A stretch of 64,000 nt of DNA from an uncultured SAR86 cluster bacterium. GTDB taxonomy: Bacteria > Pseudomonadota > Gammaproteobacteria > Magnimaribacterales > D2472. Below the pieces are notes generated by a model. The model was not told the DNA's origin. It did not search any database and worked only from the letters and a program-made list of their open reading frames with translations. The position numbers and the translations under genes were made by a program. This document shows, piece after piece, positions 30,998 through 40,754 of the stretch. The stretch is from assembly GCA_902557645.1 (NCBI GenBank), contig CACEAP010000001.1, forward strand, positions 1-64,000. The letters run 5' to 3'. Position 1 is the stretch's first letter, and the number at the start of each line of letters is the position of its first letter.

Positions 30998-31747
30998 ATG
31001 AGCTCTTTTAATATATTTTCGGTTACATGGGTAGCTGTAGCAGTAGTTATTTTCATTTCACTATTTTTTGTGGTTGCTCCATATGGAAGGCATATTCAAG
31101 ATGGCTGGGGCCCAAAGATATCAGCAAGGCTAGGATGGATTTTAATGGAGTCGCCATGTGTCATCCTTATGCTTGCACTGGCAACTGCAGCTTGGGACTC
31201 TCTAAACCAAGTCCATATTATCTTTTTGATAATTTGGCTTACTCATTATGTACACAGGACATTCATTTGGCCCTTTAAAGCAGATATGGCGGGTAAAGAA
31301 ATGCCAATAACTATAGCTCTTTCAGCATTCTTTTTTAATATCATAAATGTTTCAATTCAGGGGTATTGGATATTTTATTTTGCTAGTTACTCAATAGACT
31401 GGCTTCACTCACCGTTCTTTATTCTTGGTATCTTGATTTTTCTTATTGGTATTTTTATTAATATAAAATCTGATTATATTTTAATTAATTTAAGGAAAGA
31501 AAAAGGTCCTGGTTATCATGTAGCAGACACCTTTTTATATAAATATATTTCATCACCTAATTATTTTGGAGAATTATTAGAATGGGTTGGTTGGGCAATT
31601 CTTACTTATAGTCTTTCAGGCTTCATCTTTTTCTTATGGACATTTGCTAATTTGTTCCCAAGAGCTATAGCTAATCACAAATGGTACAAAGAAAAATTTA
31701 AAGAATATCCTCAATCCAGAAAGGCAATAATACCTTGGATTGTTTAA
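30998..31747 (+). CDS. 3-oxo-5-alpha-steroid 4-dehydrogenase-like (SRD5A/DUF1295-like) membrane enzyme
   Basis: HYVHRTFIWPFKAD, GPGYHVADTFLYKYISSPNYFGELLEWVGWAI, NHKWYKEKFKEYPQSRKAIIPWI characteristic of the steroid 5-alpha-reductase C-terminus. Confidence 0.85.
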   Translation: MSSFNIFSVTWVAVAVVIFISLFFVVAPYGRHIQDGWGPKISARLGWILMESPCVILMLALATAAWDSLNQVHIIFLIIWLTHYVHRTFIWPFKADMAGKEMPITIALSAFFFNIINVSIQGYWIFYFASYSIDWLHSPFFILGILIFLIGIFINIKSDYILINLRKEKGPGYHVADTFLYKYISSPNYFGELLEWVGWAILTYSLSGFIFFLWTFANLFPRAIANHKWYKEKFKEYPQSRKAIIPWIV

Positions 31748-31991
31748 AGCTAGCTTTACATATATAGCCCAGATCAAGCTTTTTTCTTTTTAGCTTTTCT
31801 TATTTTTCTATATGTATTTTCCTTATTTTCAGCAACGATTTTCTTAATAGTTTTTCGTCTTTTGCTAGCTTGTTTTGAGTTTTTTAAACGCTCTGCTCTA
31901 TTAATAACGGAACTCCCTAAACATTAAAAATTAATGCCTTATAAATATAATAGCAAAAAATCTAATAAAGGTTCTACAATGTATTTAACAT

Positions 31992-33296
31992 ATGTTTGAG
32001 ATTCCAGTATCAACTCCACAAAAAGCAATAATAGTGCAAATAGAAGTTACCTCACTTCAAAAAGATCAATTGGCAATAAATGCTTTTGCTGAGTTTAAAG
32101 AACTATGTAAGTCTTCCGGTGTTCGGATTCTTGATGAGATTTCTGGCAAACAAGCAACGCCTATAGCTAGTAATTTTTTAAAGAAAGGCAAAATAGAGGA
32201 AATCAAAAGATCTCTTGAAGAGACATGTGCAGAAATTGTGATTTTTAATCATGCACTTTCGCCTTCGCAAGAAAGAAATCTAGAAAATGCTTTTAAAGTT
32301 AGAGTTGTAGATAGAACTGGTCTTATATTAGACATCTTTGCTTCTCGAGCTTCAACTCATATAGGTAAGCTACAAGTTGAATTGGCTCAACTAACTCATC
32401 TATCTACCCGATTAATAAGAGCTTGGACTCATCTAGAAAGACAGAAAGGCGGCATAGGGCTGCGTGGACCCGGTGAGACTCAGTTAGAAACAGATAAAAG
32501 ATTAATTAATAATAGAATAAAAACTATTAAAGCTAGATTAGCTAAAAGCCATAAACAAAAGAGGATAAATCAATATTCCAGAACAAAAAGTCGAAATAAG
32601 CTTGTTGCTCTTGTTGGATACACTAATGCAGGAAAAACAACTCTTTTTAACCGGCTTACAGATAATGAACAATATGCAGCTGATAAGCTATTCGCAACAT
32701 TAGACTCTGTTACTAGAAAAAATATAGATCCAGAATTAAGTTCTATTTTATTTTCTGACACTGTTGGTTTTATATCTGATCTTCCAACTCAACTCATTGA
32801 ATCATTTAAAGGAACACTGGATGAACTTAAGTCTGCTGACTTATTATTGCATGTTGTAGATATATCAGATCCTGACTACAGATTTAAGATTACTCAAGTA
32901 AATCTACTTCTTGAGGAGTTAGAGATATCTAATATTCCACAAATACGTATTAATAATAAAAGTGATTTAAAGAACTATAAAAATTTTCAATCAAAGTCAG
33001 ATATAGCATTAGGAGAGATTTGGATATCTGCTGAAAAGAACCTTGGGCTAGAGGAATTAAGGGAGGCTATTAGTAATAGTCTTTTTGAGGGTATTTACAA
33101 AGGCTGGGTAACTTTAGATGCAACTTTAGGTAATATTAGATCCAAACTCTATAGTATGGGTTGTATTTTAGAGGAAAAGATTAACAACAAAGGCCTTATG
33201 TACTTGAATATCAATATTGGCAATGATGAATTACATAGATTTTTAAATATAAATGGTTTTAATCTAATAGATGACAACATAGACTTTATTAAATAA
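31992..33296 (+). CDS. hflX: GTPase HflX
   Basis: KGGIGLRGPGETQLETDKR and GYTNAGKTTLFNRLT, DTVGFISDLPTQLIESFKGTLDEL. Confidence 0.95.
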   Translation: MFEIPVSTPQKAIIVQIEVTSLQKDQLAINAFAEFKELCKSSGVRILDEISGKQATPIASNFLKKGKIEEIKRSLEETCAEIVIFNHALSPSQERNLENAFKVRVVDRTGLILDIFASRASTHIGKLQVELAQLTHLSTRLIRAWTHLERQKGGIGLRGPGETQLETDKRLINNRIKTIKARLAKSHKQKRINQYSRTKSRNKLVALVGYTNAGKTTLFNRLTDNEQYAADKLFATLDSVTRKNIDPELSSILFSDTVGFISDLPTQLIESFKGTLDELKSADLLLHVVDISDPDYRFKITQVNLLLEELEISNIPQIRINNKSDLKNYKNFQSKSDIALGEIWISAEKNLGLEELREAISNSLFEGIYKGWVTLDATLGNIRSKLYSMGCILEEKINNKGLMYLNINIGNDELHRFLNINGFNLIDDNIDFIK

Positions 33297-33305
33297 ACTT
33301 AGAGT

Positions 33306-33734
33306 ATGGATAGCTTAAATAAAACTTTAGATTCGATTGCAAAACCTTTCCTTGGTATTACACCTTGGTTATTAAGATTATCACTGGGAACTTCTTTTTT
33401 CCTTCATGGATACGGTAAATTGCCTTTACCTCCTCAAAATCTTGTTAAATGGTTTGAGAGTGCAGGTATGCCAGCTCCTGATTTAGTTGCTACAGCTGTA
33501 TCAGTTGGTGAAATGGGTGCAGGTGTAGGAATCATCCTTGGAGGATTCTTCTCAAATACACTTGGTAATTTGCTTACAAGGCTATCAGGCGGGGCAGTGT
33601 GCGTAATAATGATAGGTGCTTTTTATTTAGCTCACGCTGACTGGTTTATTACTGCAAAATTATTTAAGACCGAACAAATCTTTTTGTTCACACTAGGTTT
33701 ATATTTTGCAATAAGAGGCAACTCAAAAGCTTAG
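33306..33734 (+). CDS. DoxX-family membrane protein
   Basis: LLRLSLGTSFFLHGYGKL, WFESAGMPAPDLVATAVSVGEMGAGVGIILG. Confidence 0.82.
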   Translation: MDSLNKTLDSIAKPFLGITPWLLRLSLGTSFFLHGYGKLPLPPQNLVKWFESAGMPAPDLVATAVSVGEMGAGVGIILGGFFSNTLGNLLTRLSGGAVCVIMIGAFYLAHADWFITAKLFKTEQIFLFTLGLYFAIRGNSKA

Positions 33735-33826
33735 ATTCCCAATAAATTAGTCTTTAAACAAAGAATTCATTCATTAATTGCATGTTTCAATGCATCTAAA
33801 ATAATAAAAGAAATACTTGTAAATCT

Positions 33827-33847
33827 AAATGATAATCATTATCATTT
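33827..33847. promoter_or_regulatory. Fur box
   Basis: AAATGATAATCATTATCATTT, a 21-nt palindrome about a central base; matches classical Fur consensus (GATAATGATAATCATTATC core); 33 bp upstream of a TonB receptor. Confidence 0.92.
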
Positions 33848-33880
33848 ACAAAATTTAAATAAATAAGGAAGTATCTAATT

Positions 33881-36052
33881 ATGAGTATTAATATAAAAGT
33901 TTTAAATTCATTCGTATTTTTAGCATTATTTAACCTTAGTGCATATGCTGAGATGGAGATGAATGCCATAGAATCTGTGACTATTGTTGGCTCTAAGGAT
34001 GATTTAGCTGGTGCTGCTTCAGTAGTATCTAATGAAGATTTAGAAAAAATGATCGATACAGATATTCAAAAGATTTTGACAGCTGTTCCTGGTGTTTACA
34101 TGAGAACAGAAGAAGGGTATGGACTTAGACCAAATATTTCTATTAGAGGAACTGCAATAGAAAGATCTGGAAAAGTTACAATCATGGAAGATGGAGTTCT
34201 TGTAGCTCCTTCTCCTTATACTTCATCAGCTGCATATTATTTTCCTACAACTGGAAGAATTCATGCGGTTGAAGTTTTAAAAGGACCAGCTGTAATATCA
34301 CAAGGGCCTCAGACAATTGGAGGTGCAATAAATTTAATTAGTACACCAATTCCAGAAGTAACTTCTGGGAGGATTGTTCAGGAGCTTGGTGACAATGGAA
34401 TGTCTAGAACTCATGCTTATTATGGAGGCACACTAGGTAACTTCGGTGCTTTATTAGAAGTACATGAGCATGCGAGTGATGGTTTTGATTCAATAGCAAA
34501 TGTTGGCGGTGATACGGGTTTCGACAAATCTGATTTACTCTTTAAAGCTAGATACGAATCAGGCAGTCATTCAGTAACATGGAAAATGGTTGATTTAGAT
34601 GAGACCTCCAATCAGTCATATGTTGGTCTAAGTCAAGCTAGCTTTGATGCTAATCCTAGAATGAGATACGGTGCAACTAAATACGATACTATGATGAATG
34701 ATGGTGAACAGTCATCATTAACATATGTTGGCGATTTTGATAATTTTGATGTTGTCTTTACTTCATGGAGTAACGATTACCATAGAGACTGGTTTAAAGT
34801 TAGTGACTTTAATAATAATTCTGATCATGGTGAAAGAGATGACATTAATGAGTTAATTAGTGATGCTAATAATGGCAGCGCTAATGCTCAGGCAATTCTT
34901 GATGGAGAGCTTGCTGTCCAAATCGAGTACAAGCATAACAATAGATTCTATACAAATGAAGGTTATCAATTTAATGTATCAACTGAAGTTGGAATGCATG
35001 CTTTAACTTTTGGATATCGAGATATGGAAGATTCTGAAAGTAGAATTCAAGCATATGAATATGCTGATCAAGCAGCTGATGGGTCACTATCAGCTTTATA
35101 CGGTTATGTTGGTTTAGGTGGAAGTAATAATAGATTAAGAGAATCTAGTGCGACTTCATACTATTTAGAAGATACTATGGATTTCGGCAAGCTAGCTGTA
35201 ACACTTGGGTATAGATCTGAAGAGTATGATCAGCGTCACAGACGCTGGGATGAAGGAGCTGGACCAGGCCTAACTGCTGTTAGAGAAACTATTGTAAGAG
35301 ATACATTTGCTGAAAATGATCACACTACAACTAGTTTTGGAGCCACTTATGACTTCAGTGACAATATTGTTCTTGTTGCTGGTTTTCATGGCGGCATGAC
35401 TCCAATGTTTGGAGCTGATCCAGAAGAAGCAGACAATATGGAGCTAGGTTTTAGATACTCAGATGGTAGTACAAATGTAGAAGCATTCTATTTTTCCAGT
35501 GAATATTCAAATTTAGCGGCTGAATGTACTTTAGTAAGTGGAGCTGCATGTGATGCCAATGAATCTGCTGTATTCAGTGGTGGCGAAGCTGATGTAAATG
35601 GGCTTGAGTTTAGTGGTTCATGGATTCTTGAAGGAGATGGAATAACATATCCAATTGCAGTCACATATACAACCACAGATGCTACTTTTAATAATAGCTC
35701 TAATAGTGACTATTTTGGAACAGTTGCAGCTGGAGACGATTTACCATACATACCAAGTTCAGCTTGGTCGCTAGTTGCTGGCTTTGTAAAGGACAACGGC
35801 CTTAGTGGAAATTTAAGAGTTATAGATATTGGTGGTTCATGCTCAATAGCTGCTTGTGGCACCTATAATAAAATCGATGCTCATAGAATTGTTGATCTTA
35901 ATTTAAGAAAAGCATTAAATGAGTCAATGGATTTATATGCAACTCTTGAAAATGTTATGGATAATGAAGATGTTATATCAAGAGCTCCGTCTGAAGGTGC
36001 TAGATCGCAAAAACCAAGAACAATGAAAGTTGGTTTTTCATACAACTTCTAA
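33881..36052 (+). CDS. TonB-dependent receptor, FecA-like iron uptake
   Basis: ESVTIVGS TonB box, YGLRPNISIRGTAIERSGKVTIMEDGVLVAPSPYTSSAAYYFP, C-terminal GFSYNF; Fur box upstream. Confidence 0.92.
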   Translation: MSINIKVLNSFVFLALFNLSAYAEMEMNAIESVTIVGSKDDLAGAASVVSNEDLEKMIDTDIQKILTAVPGVYMRTEEGYGLRPNISIRGTAIERSGKVTIMEDGVLVAPSPYTSSAAYYFPTTGRIHAVEVLKGPAVISQGPQTIGGAINLISTPIPEVTSGRIVQELGDNGMSRTHAYYGGTLGNFGALLEVHEHASDGFDSIANVGGDTGFDKSDLLFKARYESGSHSVTWKMVDLDETSNQSYVGLSQASFDANPRMRYGATKYDTMMNDGEQSSLTYVGDFDNFDVVFTSWSNDYHRDWFKVSDFNNNSDHGERDDINELISDANNGSANAQAILDGELAVQIEYKHNNRFYTNEGYQFNVSTEVGMHALTFGYRDMEDSESRIQAYEYADQAADGSLSALYGYVGLGGSNNRLRESSATSYYLEDTMDFGKLAVTLGYRSEEYDQRHRRWDEGAGPGLTAVRETIVRDTFAENDHTTTSFGATYDFSDNIVLVAGFHGGMTPMFGADPEEADNMELGFRYSDGSTNVEAFYFSSEYSNLAAECTLVSGAACDANESAVFSGGEADVNGLEFSGSWILEGDGITYPIAVTYTTTDATFNNSSNSDYFGTVAAGDDLPYIPSSAWSLVAGFVKDNGLSGNLRVIDIGGSCSIAACGTYNKIDAHRIVDLNLRKALNESMDLYATLENVMDNEDVISRAPSEGARSQKPRTMKVGFSYNF

Positions 36053-36077
36053 TAAAAGTTAATAGAGGATAAGAAAG

Positions 36078-36109
36078 GAGCTACTTCTTTGAGGTAGCTC
36101 TTTTTTTTT
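36078..36109 (+). terminator. Rho-independent terminator
   Basis: GAGCTAC (36078-36084) / GTAGCTC (36094-36100) stem followed by T9. Confidence 0.9.
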
Positions 36110-36174
36110 GGTTCGAAATTATAATAAGGTGTGCAAGTTAATAATGAATAAAGTACAATTACTGACTTATTTAT

Positions 36175-36250
36175 GGGGCTATAGCTCAGCTGGGAGAGCA
36201 CCTGCTTTGCAAGCAGGGGGTCCGCGGTTCGATCCCGCGTAGCTCCACCA
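36175..36250 (+). tRNA. tRNA-Ala (TGC anticodon)
   Basis: 76-nt cloverleaf GGGGCTATAGCTCAGCTGGGAGAGCACCTGCTTTGCAAGCAGGGGGTCCGCGGTTCGATCCCGCGTAGCTCCACCA. Confidence 0.97.
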
Positions 36251-36302
36251 TCTCCTCATAAACCATTTATTAGCTTTAATAAGCATAGTTAAAATTATTC
36301 TC

Positions 36303-36331
36303 TTGACATAATCCGTAGCCATTGCTACATT
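36303..36331 (+). promoter_or_regulatory. Sigma70-like promoter with overlapping MntR-box-like operator
   Basis: TTGACA (36303-36308), 17-bp spacer, TACATT (36326-36331); GTAGC-CATT-GCTAC inverted repeat (36315-36328) with TAGC-N4-GCTA core as in the E. coli MntR box; mntR is two genes downstream. Confidence 0.6.
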
Positions 36332-36337
36332 TGGTGA

Positions 36338-36883
36338 ATGAAAGACTATTTAAAATATGATGATATAAAAATTTTTAAATATGAAAATCTTTATTTAGCA
36401 ATAATATATACGATTGGACATATATTAGTTGCTATGACATGCAACAGAATAATTACTGGAGCATCTCTTGATATGGCAGCAGCAGATGCATTTGTAGAAC
36501 CTATAATTAATGGATTTTGGTTCTATTTCCTTTTAGTTTATTTAAAAAAAACGTTTATAACTAAAATTGAATCAAGTAATTCAACGTTTATAAGTGTTAA
36601 TCAGATTGGGTTTTTATTAGCATTTTTCTATACGATTGGTCATATTCTTATTGCTATGACTTGCAATAGGTTACTAACAGGCGCACCTTTAAATCTTGCA
36701 GCTATTGATGCTTTTGTTGAGCCGTTAGTAAATGGTTTTTGGTTTTATCTATTATTTGAATATTTTAATAAATATAAGCAGAAGAAGATATTAAGCGGTG
36801 CTGGTAAGTTCAACAATATTTCTCCATCCAGCAGAGTCTCAAGGCTCTCACCAATAAATAATAAAACACATACTGATTTTTAA
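36338..36883 (+). CDS. Membrane protein with two internal DUF2061-like repeats; candidate manganese transporter
   Basis: Internal duplication: YTIGHILVAMTCNRIITGASLDMAAADAFVEPIINGFWFYFLLVYL and YTIGHILIAMTCNRLLTGAPLNLAAIDAFVEPLVNGFWFYLLFEYF; next to mntR. Function is inferred. Confidence 0.7.
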   Translation: MKDYLKYDDIKIFKYENLYLAIIYTIGHILVAMTCNRIITGASLDMAAADAFVEPIINGFWFYFLLVYLKKTFITKIESSNSTFISVNQIGFLLAFFYTIGHILIAMTCNRLLTGAPLNLAAIDAFVEPLVNGFWFYLLFEYFNKYKQKKILSGAGKFNNISPSSRVSRLSPINNKTHTDF

Positions 36884-36919
36884 ACTAAAATCTATTTAGT
36901 TAATAAAAAGGGAAAAGCA

Positions 36920-37330
36920 GTGAAAGACAAAATTAAAGCTCGCTCGGTTCCCTTTTCACAAACTCGTTCACGCCACGCTAGTGAAACTGCTGAAGATTAT
37001 GTTGAAGCAGTCATGGAAATGATCGAGGAAAAAGGTGAGTGCAGGGTGTTAGACCTAGCAAGATATTTTAATGTTAGTCATGTCACTGTTTCTCGAATAG
37101 TTAAACGATTACAAGATGAAAAACTATTGTATTCCAAGCCTTATAGGCCAGTAGCTCTAACTGCTAAAGGTTTTAAACTTGCAAAACAAGTAAAAGAGCG
37201 GCATGAAATTGTTTTAGCTTTCTTAATTGAGCTAGGTGTTGATAAAGCTAATGCACAAATTGACAGTGAGGGTATTGAACATCATGTAGGCTCAAAGACG
37301 CTAGCTGCAATGAAAAGATTCTTAAAATAA
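36920..37330 (+). CDS. mntR: Manganese-responsive DtxR-family regulator MntR
   Basis: RHASETAEDYVEAVMEMIEEKGECRVLDLARYFNVSHVTVSRIVKRLQ ... LIELGVDKANAQIDSEGIEHHV. Confidence 0.9.
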   Translation: MKDKIKARSVPFSQTRSRHASETAEDYVEAVMEMIEEKGECRVLDLARYFNVSHVTVSRIVKRLQDEKLLYSKPYRPVALTAKGFKLAKQVKERHEIVLAFLIELGVDKANAQIDSEGIEHHVGSKTLAAMKRFLK

Positions 37331-37561
37331 TTTAAAAATAACCCTACCGACAACTGTATCTAGATCATGTGTCATTTCATATACTGGGGAATGATATGAT
37401 TTATTGTCTCCTGATATTTTTAATAAATTTCCTGATATAGATCGAACTCTTTTTACTACTTTTCCAAGTTCATTAGTTTCTATGACAATTACATCATCTA
37501 CATTTATATTTTTTGTTTTTAAACAAACAACATAATCATTTGGCTTATAAGCAGGGAGCAT
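37322..37561 (-). CDS. sodX: Nickel-type superoxide dismutase maturation protease (S26/S24-like)
   Basis: Short peptidase-like ORF (MLPAYKPNDYVVC..., VVKRVRSISG) directly downstream of the NiSOD gene, as in known sodN-sodX pairs. Confidence 0.75.
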   Translation of the reverse strand: MLPAYKPNDYVVCLKTKNINVDDVIVIETNELGKVVKRVRSISGNLLKISGDNKSYHSPVYEMTHDLDTVVGRVIFKLF

Positions 37562-37595
37562 ACTGACTCCTGCAATCTTGAATACTCTTACCAGA

Positions 37596-38057
37596 TTACA
37601 ATACCGGTACTACTATTTCTAAATTTGGAGCATAAGGTGAAATTTTCTTTTCAGTTTTGACCTCTTTTGTTGCCCAAAACATTTCAGCAAAATCATTTAT
37701 CTTAGCAAGCATACTTAAACCATCTTCTCTATGAAGTCCTTGCTTACATTTTGAACCATCCATCATAATTCCATGCACCAATTCATGCACTCCTGGACAT
37801 TGTTCTATTTGAGGAGCTTTAAAGTAATCACCCCAAATTATTGTTATTTCATTTTTAGCAATTACAGCATGATCTTCTTTCTGTTGAACTAAACGTGTAA
37901 ATTTAGCTAAATCATCTTTAGAAGACACAGCTTCTGGCATTTCATTTATTAAATCAATAAACCTAATAACACTTAATACTGCATATTGAGCTGCACCGGG
38001 ATCATAAACTCCACAAGGTATATCACAATGAGCACTTACTTTTTCTATCTTAAACAT
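37596..38057 (-). CDS. sodN: Nickel superoxide dismutase
   Basis: N-terminal Ni-hook HCDIPCGVYDP following a short MFKIEKVSA leader. Confidence 0.95.
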   Translation of the reverse strand: MFKIEKVSAHCDIPCGVYDPGAAQYAVLSVIRFIDLINEMPEAVSSKDDLAKFTRLVQQKEDHAVIAKNEITIIWGDYFKAPQIEQCPGVHELVHGIMMDGSKCKQGLHREDGLSMLAKINDFAEMFWATKEVKTEKKISPYAPNLEIVVPVL

Positions 38058-38058
38058 T

Positions 38059-38244
38059 TTACTTCTCCTTAACTGAAATTAATTTGCGTGAAAAATACAT
38101 TGGCAACAATAAGAGGATAGCAAGACTAATTGCAATACTCGCAATAGATTCACCATGAATATGAAGGCTTGAAATTCCTTCTCCATGAGCACTTAAATTA
38201 AGTGACGCGACTGAACAAAATAGTAAAGATGTTAGTTTTTTCAT
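38059..38244 (-). CDS. Small His-containing membrane protein in the NiSOD operon
   Basis: 61 aa; signal-like N-terminus, then HGEGISSLHIHGES, one TM helix; 1-bp gap to sodN. Confidence 0.6.
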   Translation of the reverse strand: MKKLTSLLFCSVASLNLSAHGEGISSLHIHGESIASIAISLAILLLLPMYFSRKLISVKEK

Positions 38245-38363
38245 GTTATTTTCCTTTATTTTAGTTGTAAAATAATTATCAGTTAGTTTATATTTATTAG
38301 CAATAAAGTTTTAGTATAATTTACATAGAAATACTATTTTATTTTATTGTAAAATCATACTAG

Positions 38364-40538
<2,175 letters not shown>

Positions 40539-40561
40539 ATTTATCAAGATTTTTTTTAAAT

Positions 40562-40592
40562 AAAACCTTTTTTTTACTAAAAAGGGTTGTTT
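40562..40592 (+). terminator. Probable katG terminator
   Basis: AACCTTTTTTTTACTAAAAAGGGTT imperfect hairpin followed by a T-rich run. Confidence 0.6.
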
Positions 40593-40618
40593 TATTAAAT
40601 GAGAATGATTATCATTTA
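40587..40618 (+). promoter_or_regulatory. Sigma70-like promoter overlapped by a Fur box
   Basis: TTGTTT (40587-40592), 17-bp spacer, TATCAT (40610-40615); Fur box AAATGAGAATGATTATCATTT (40598-40618) covers the -10. Confidence 0.8.
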
Positions 40619-40620
40619 CA

Positions 40621-40754
40621 CGCTCGTAGGTTATTATATTTAAGGTGTTGAGTTTCCCTTATCTACAAAGAACCTTAAAAGTGTGTTTTGATTGTCTCCT
40701 ATAAGAAATCAAAATAAAGTTTCTCTAAAAATATAACCTACGAGCAATTTTTTT
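40621..40754 (+). ncRNA. Putative Fur-repressed structured small RNA
   Basis: 13-bp closing stem GCTCGTAGGTTAT (40622-40634)/ATAACCTACGAGC (40733-40745); P2 TTTAAGGT (40639-40646)/ACCTTAAA (40672-40679); P3 TTTTGATT (40686-40693)/AATCAAAA (40707-40714); T7 at 40748-40754; no ORF. Confidence 0.7.

Noticed and set aside
36338-36883. DNA-level tandem repeat or CRISPR-like structure
   Set aside because: Similarity is at the protein level between two halves of one gene; nucleotide divergence indicates an old internal duplication.
38312-38362. Canonical OxyR site (ATAG-N7-CTAT repeats)
   Set aside because: ATAG and CTAT occur but with N5 spacing, not the N7 spacing of the consensus.
40562-40592. 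Poly-T/poly-A stretch as start of a mobile element terminal repeat
   Set aside because: Better explained as the katG terminator; no transposase or target-site duplication nearby.
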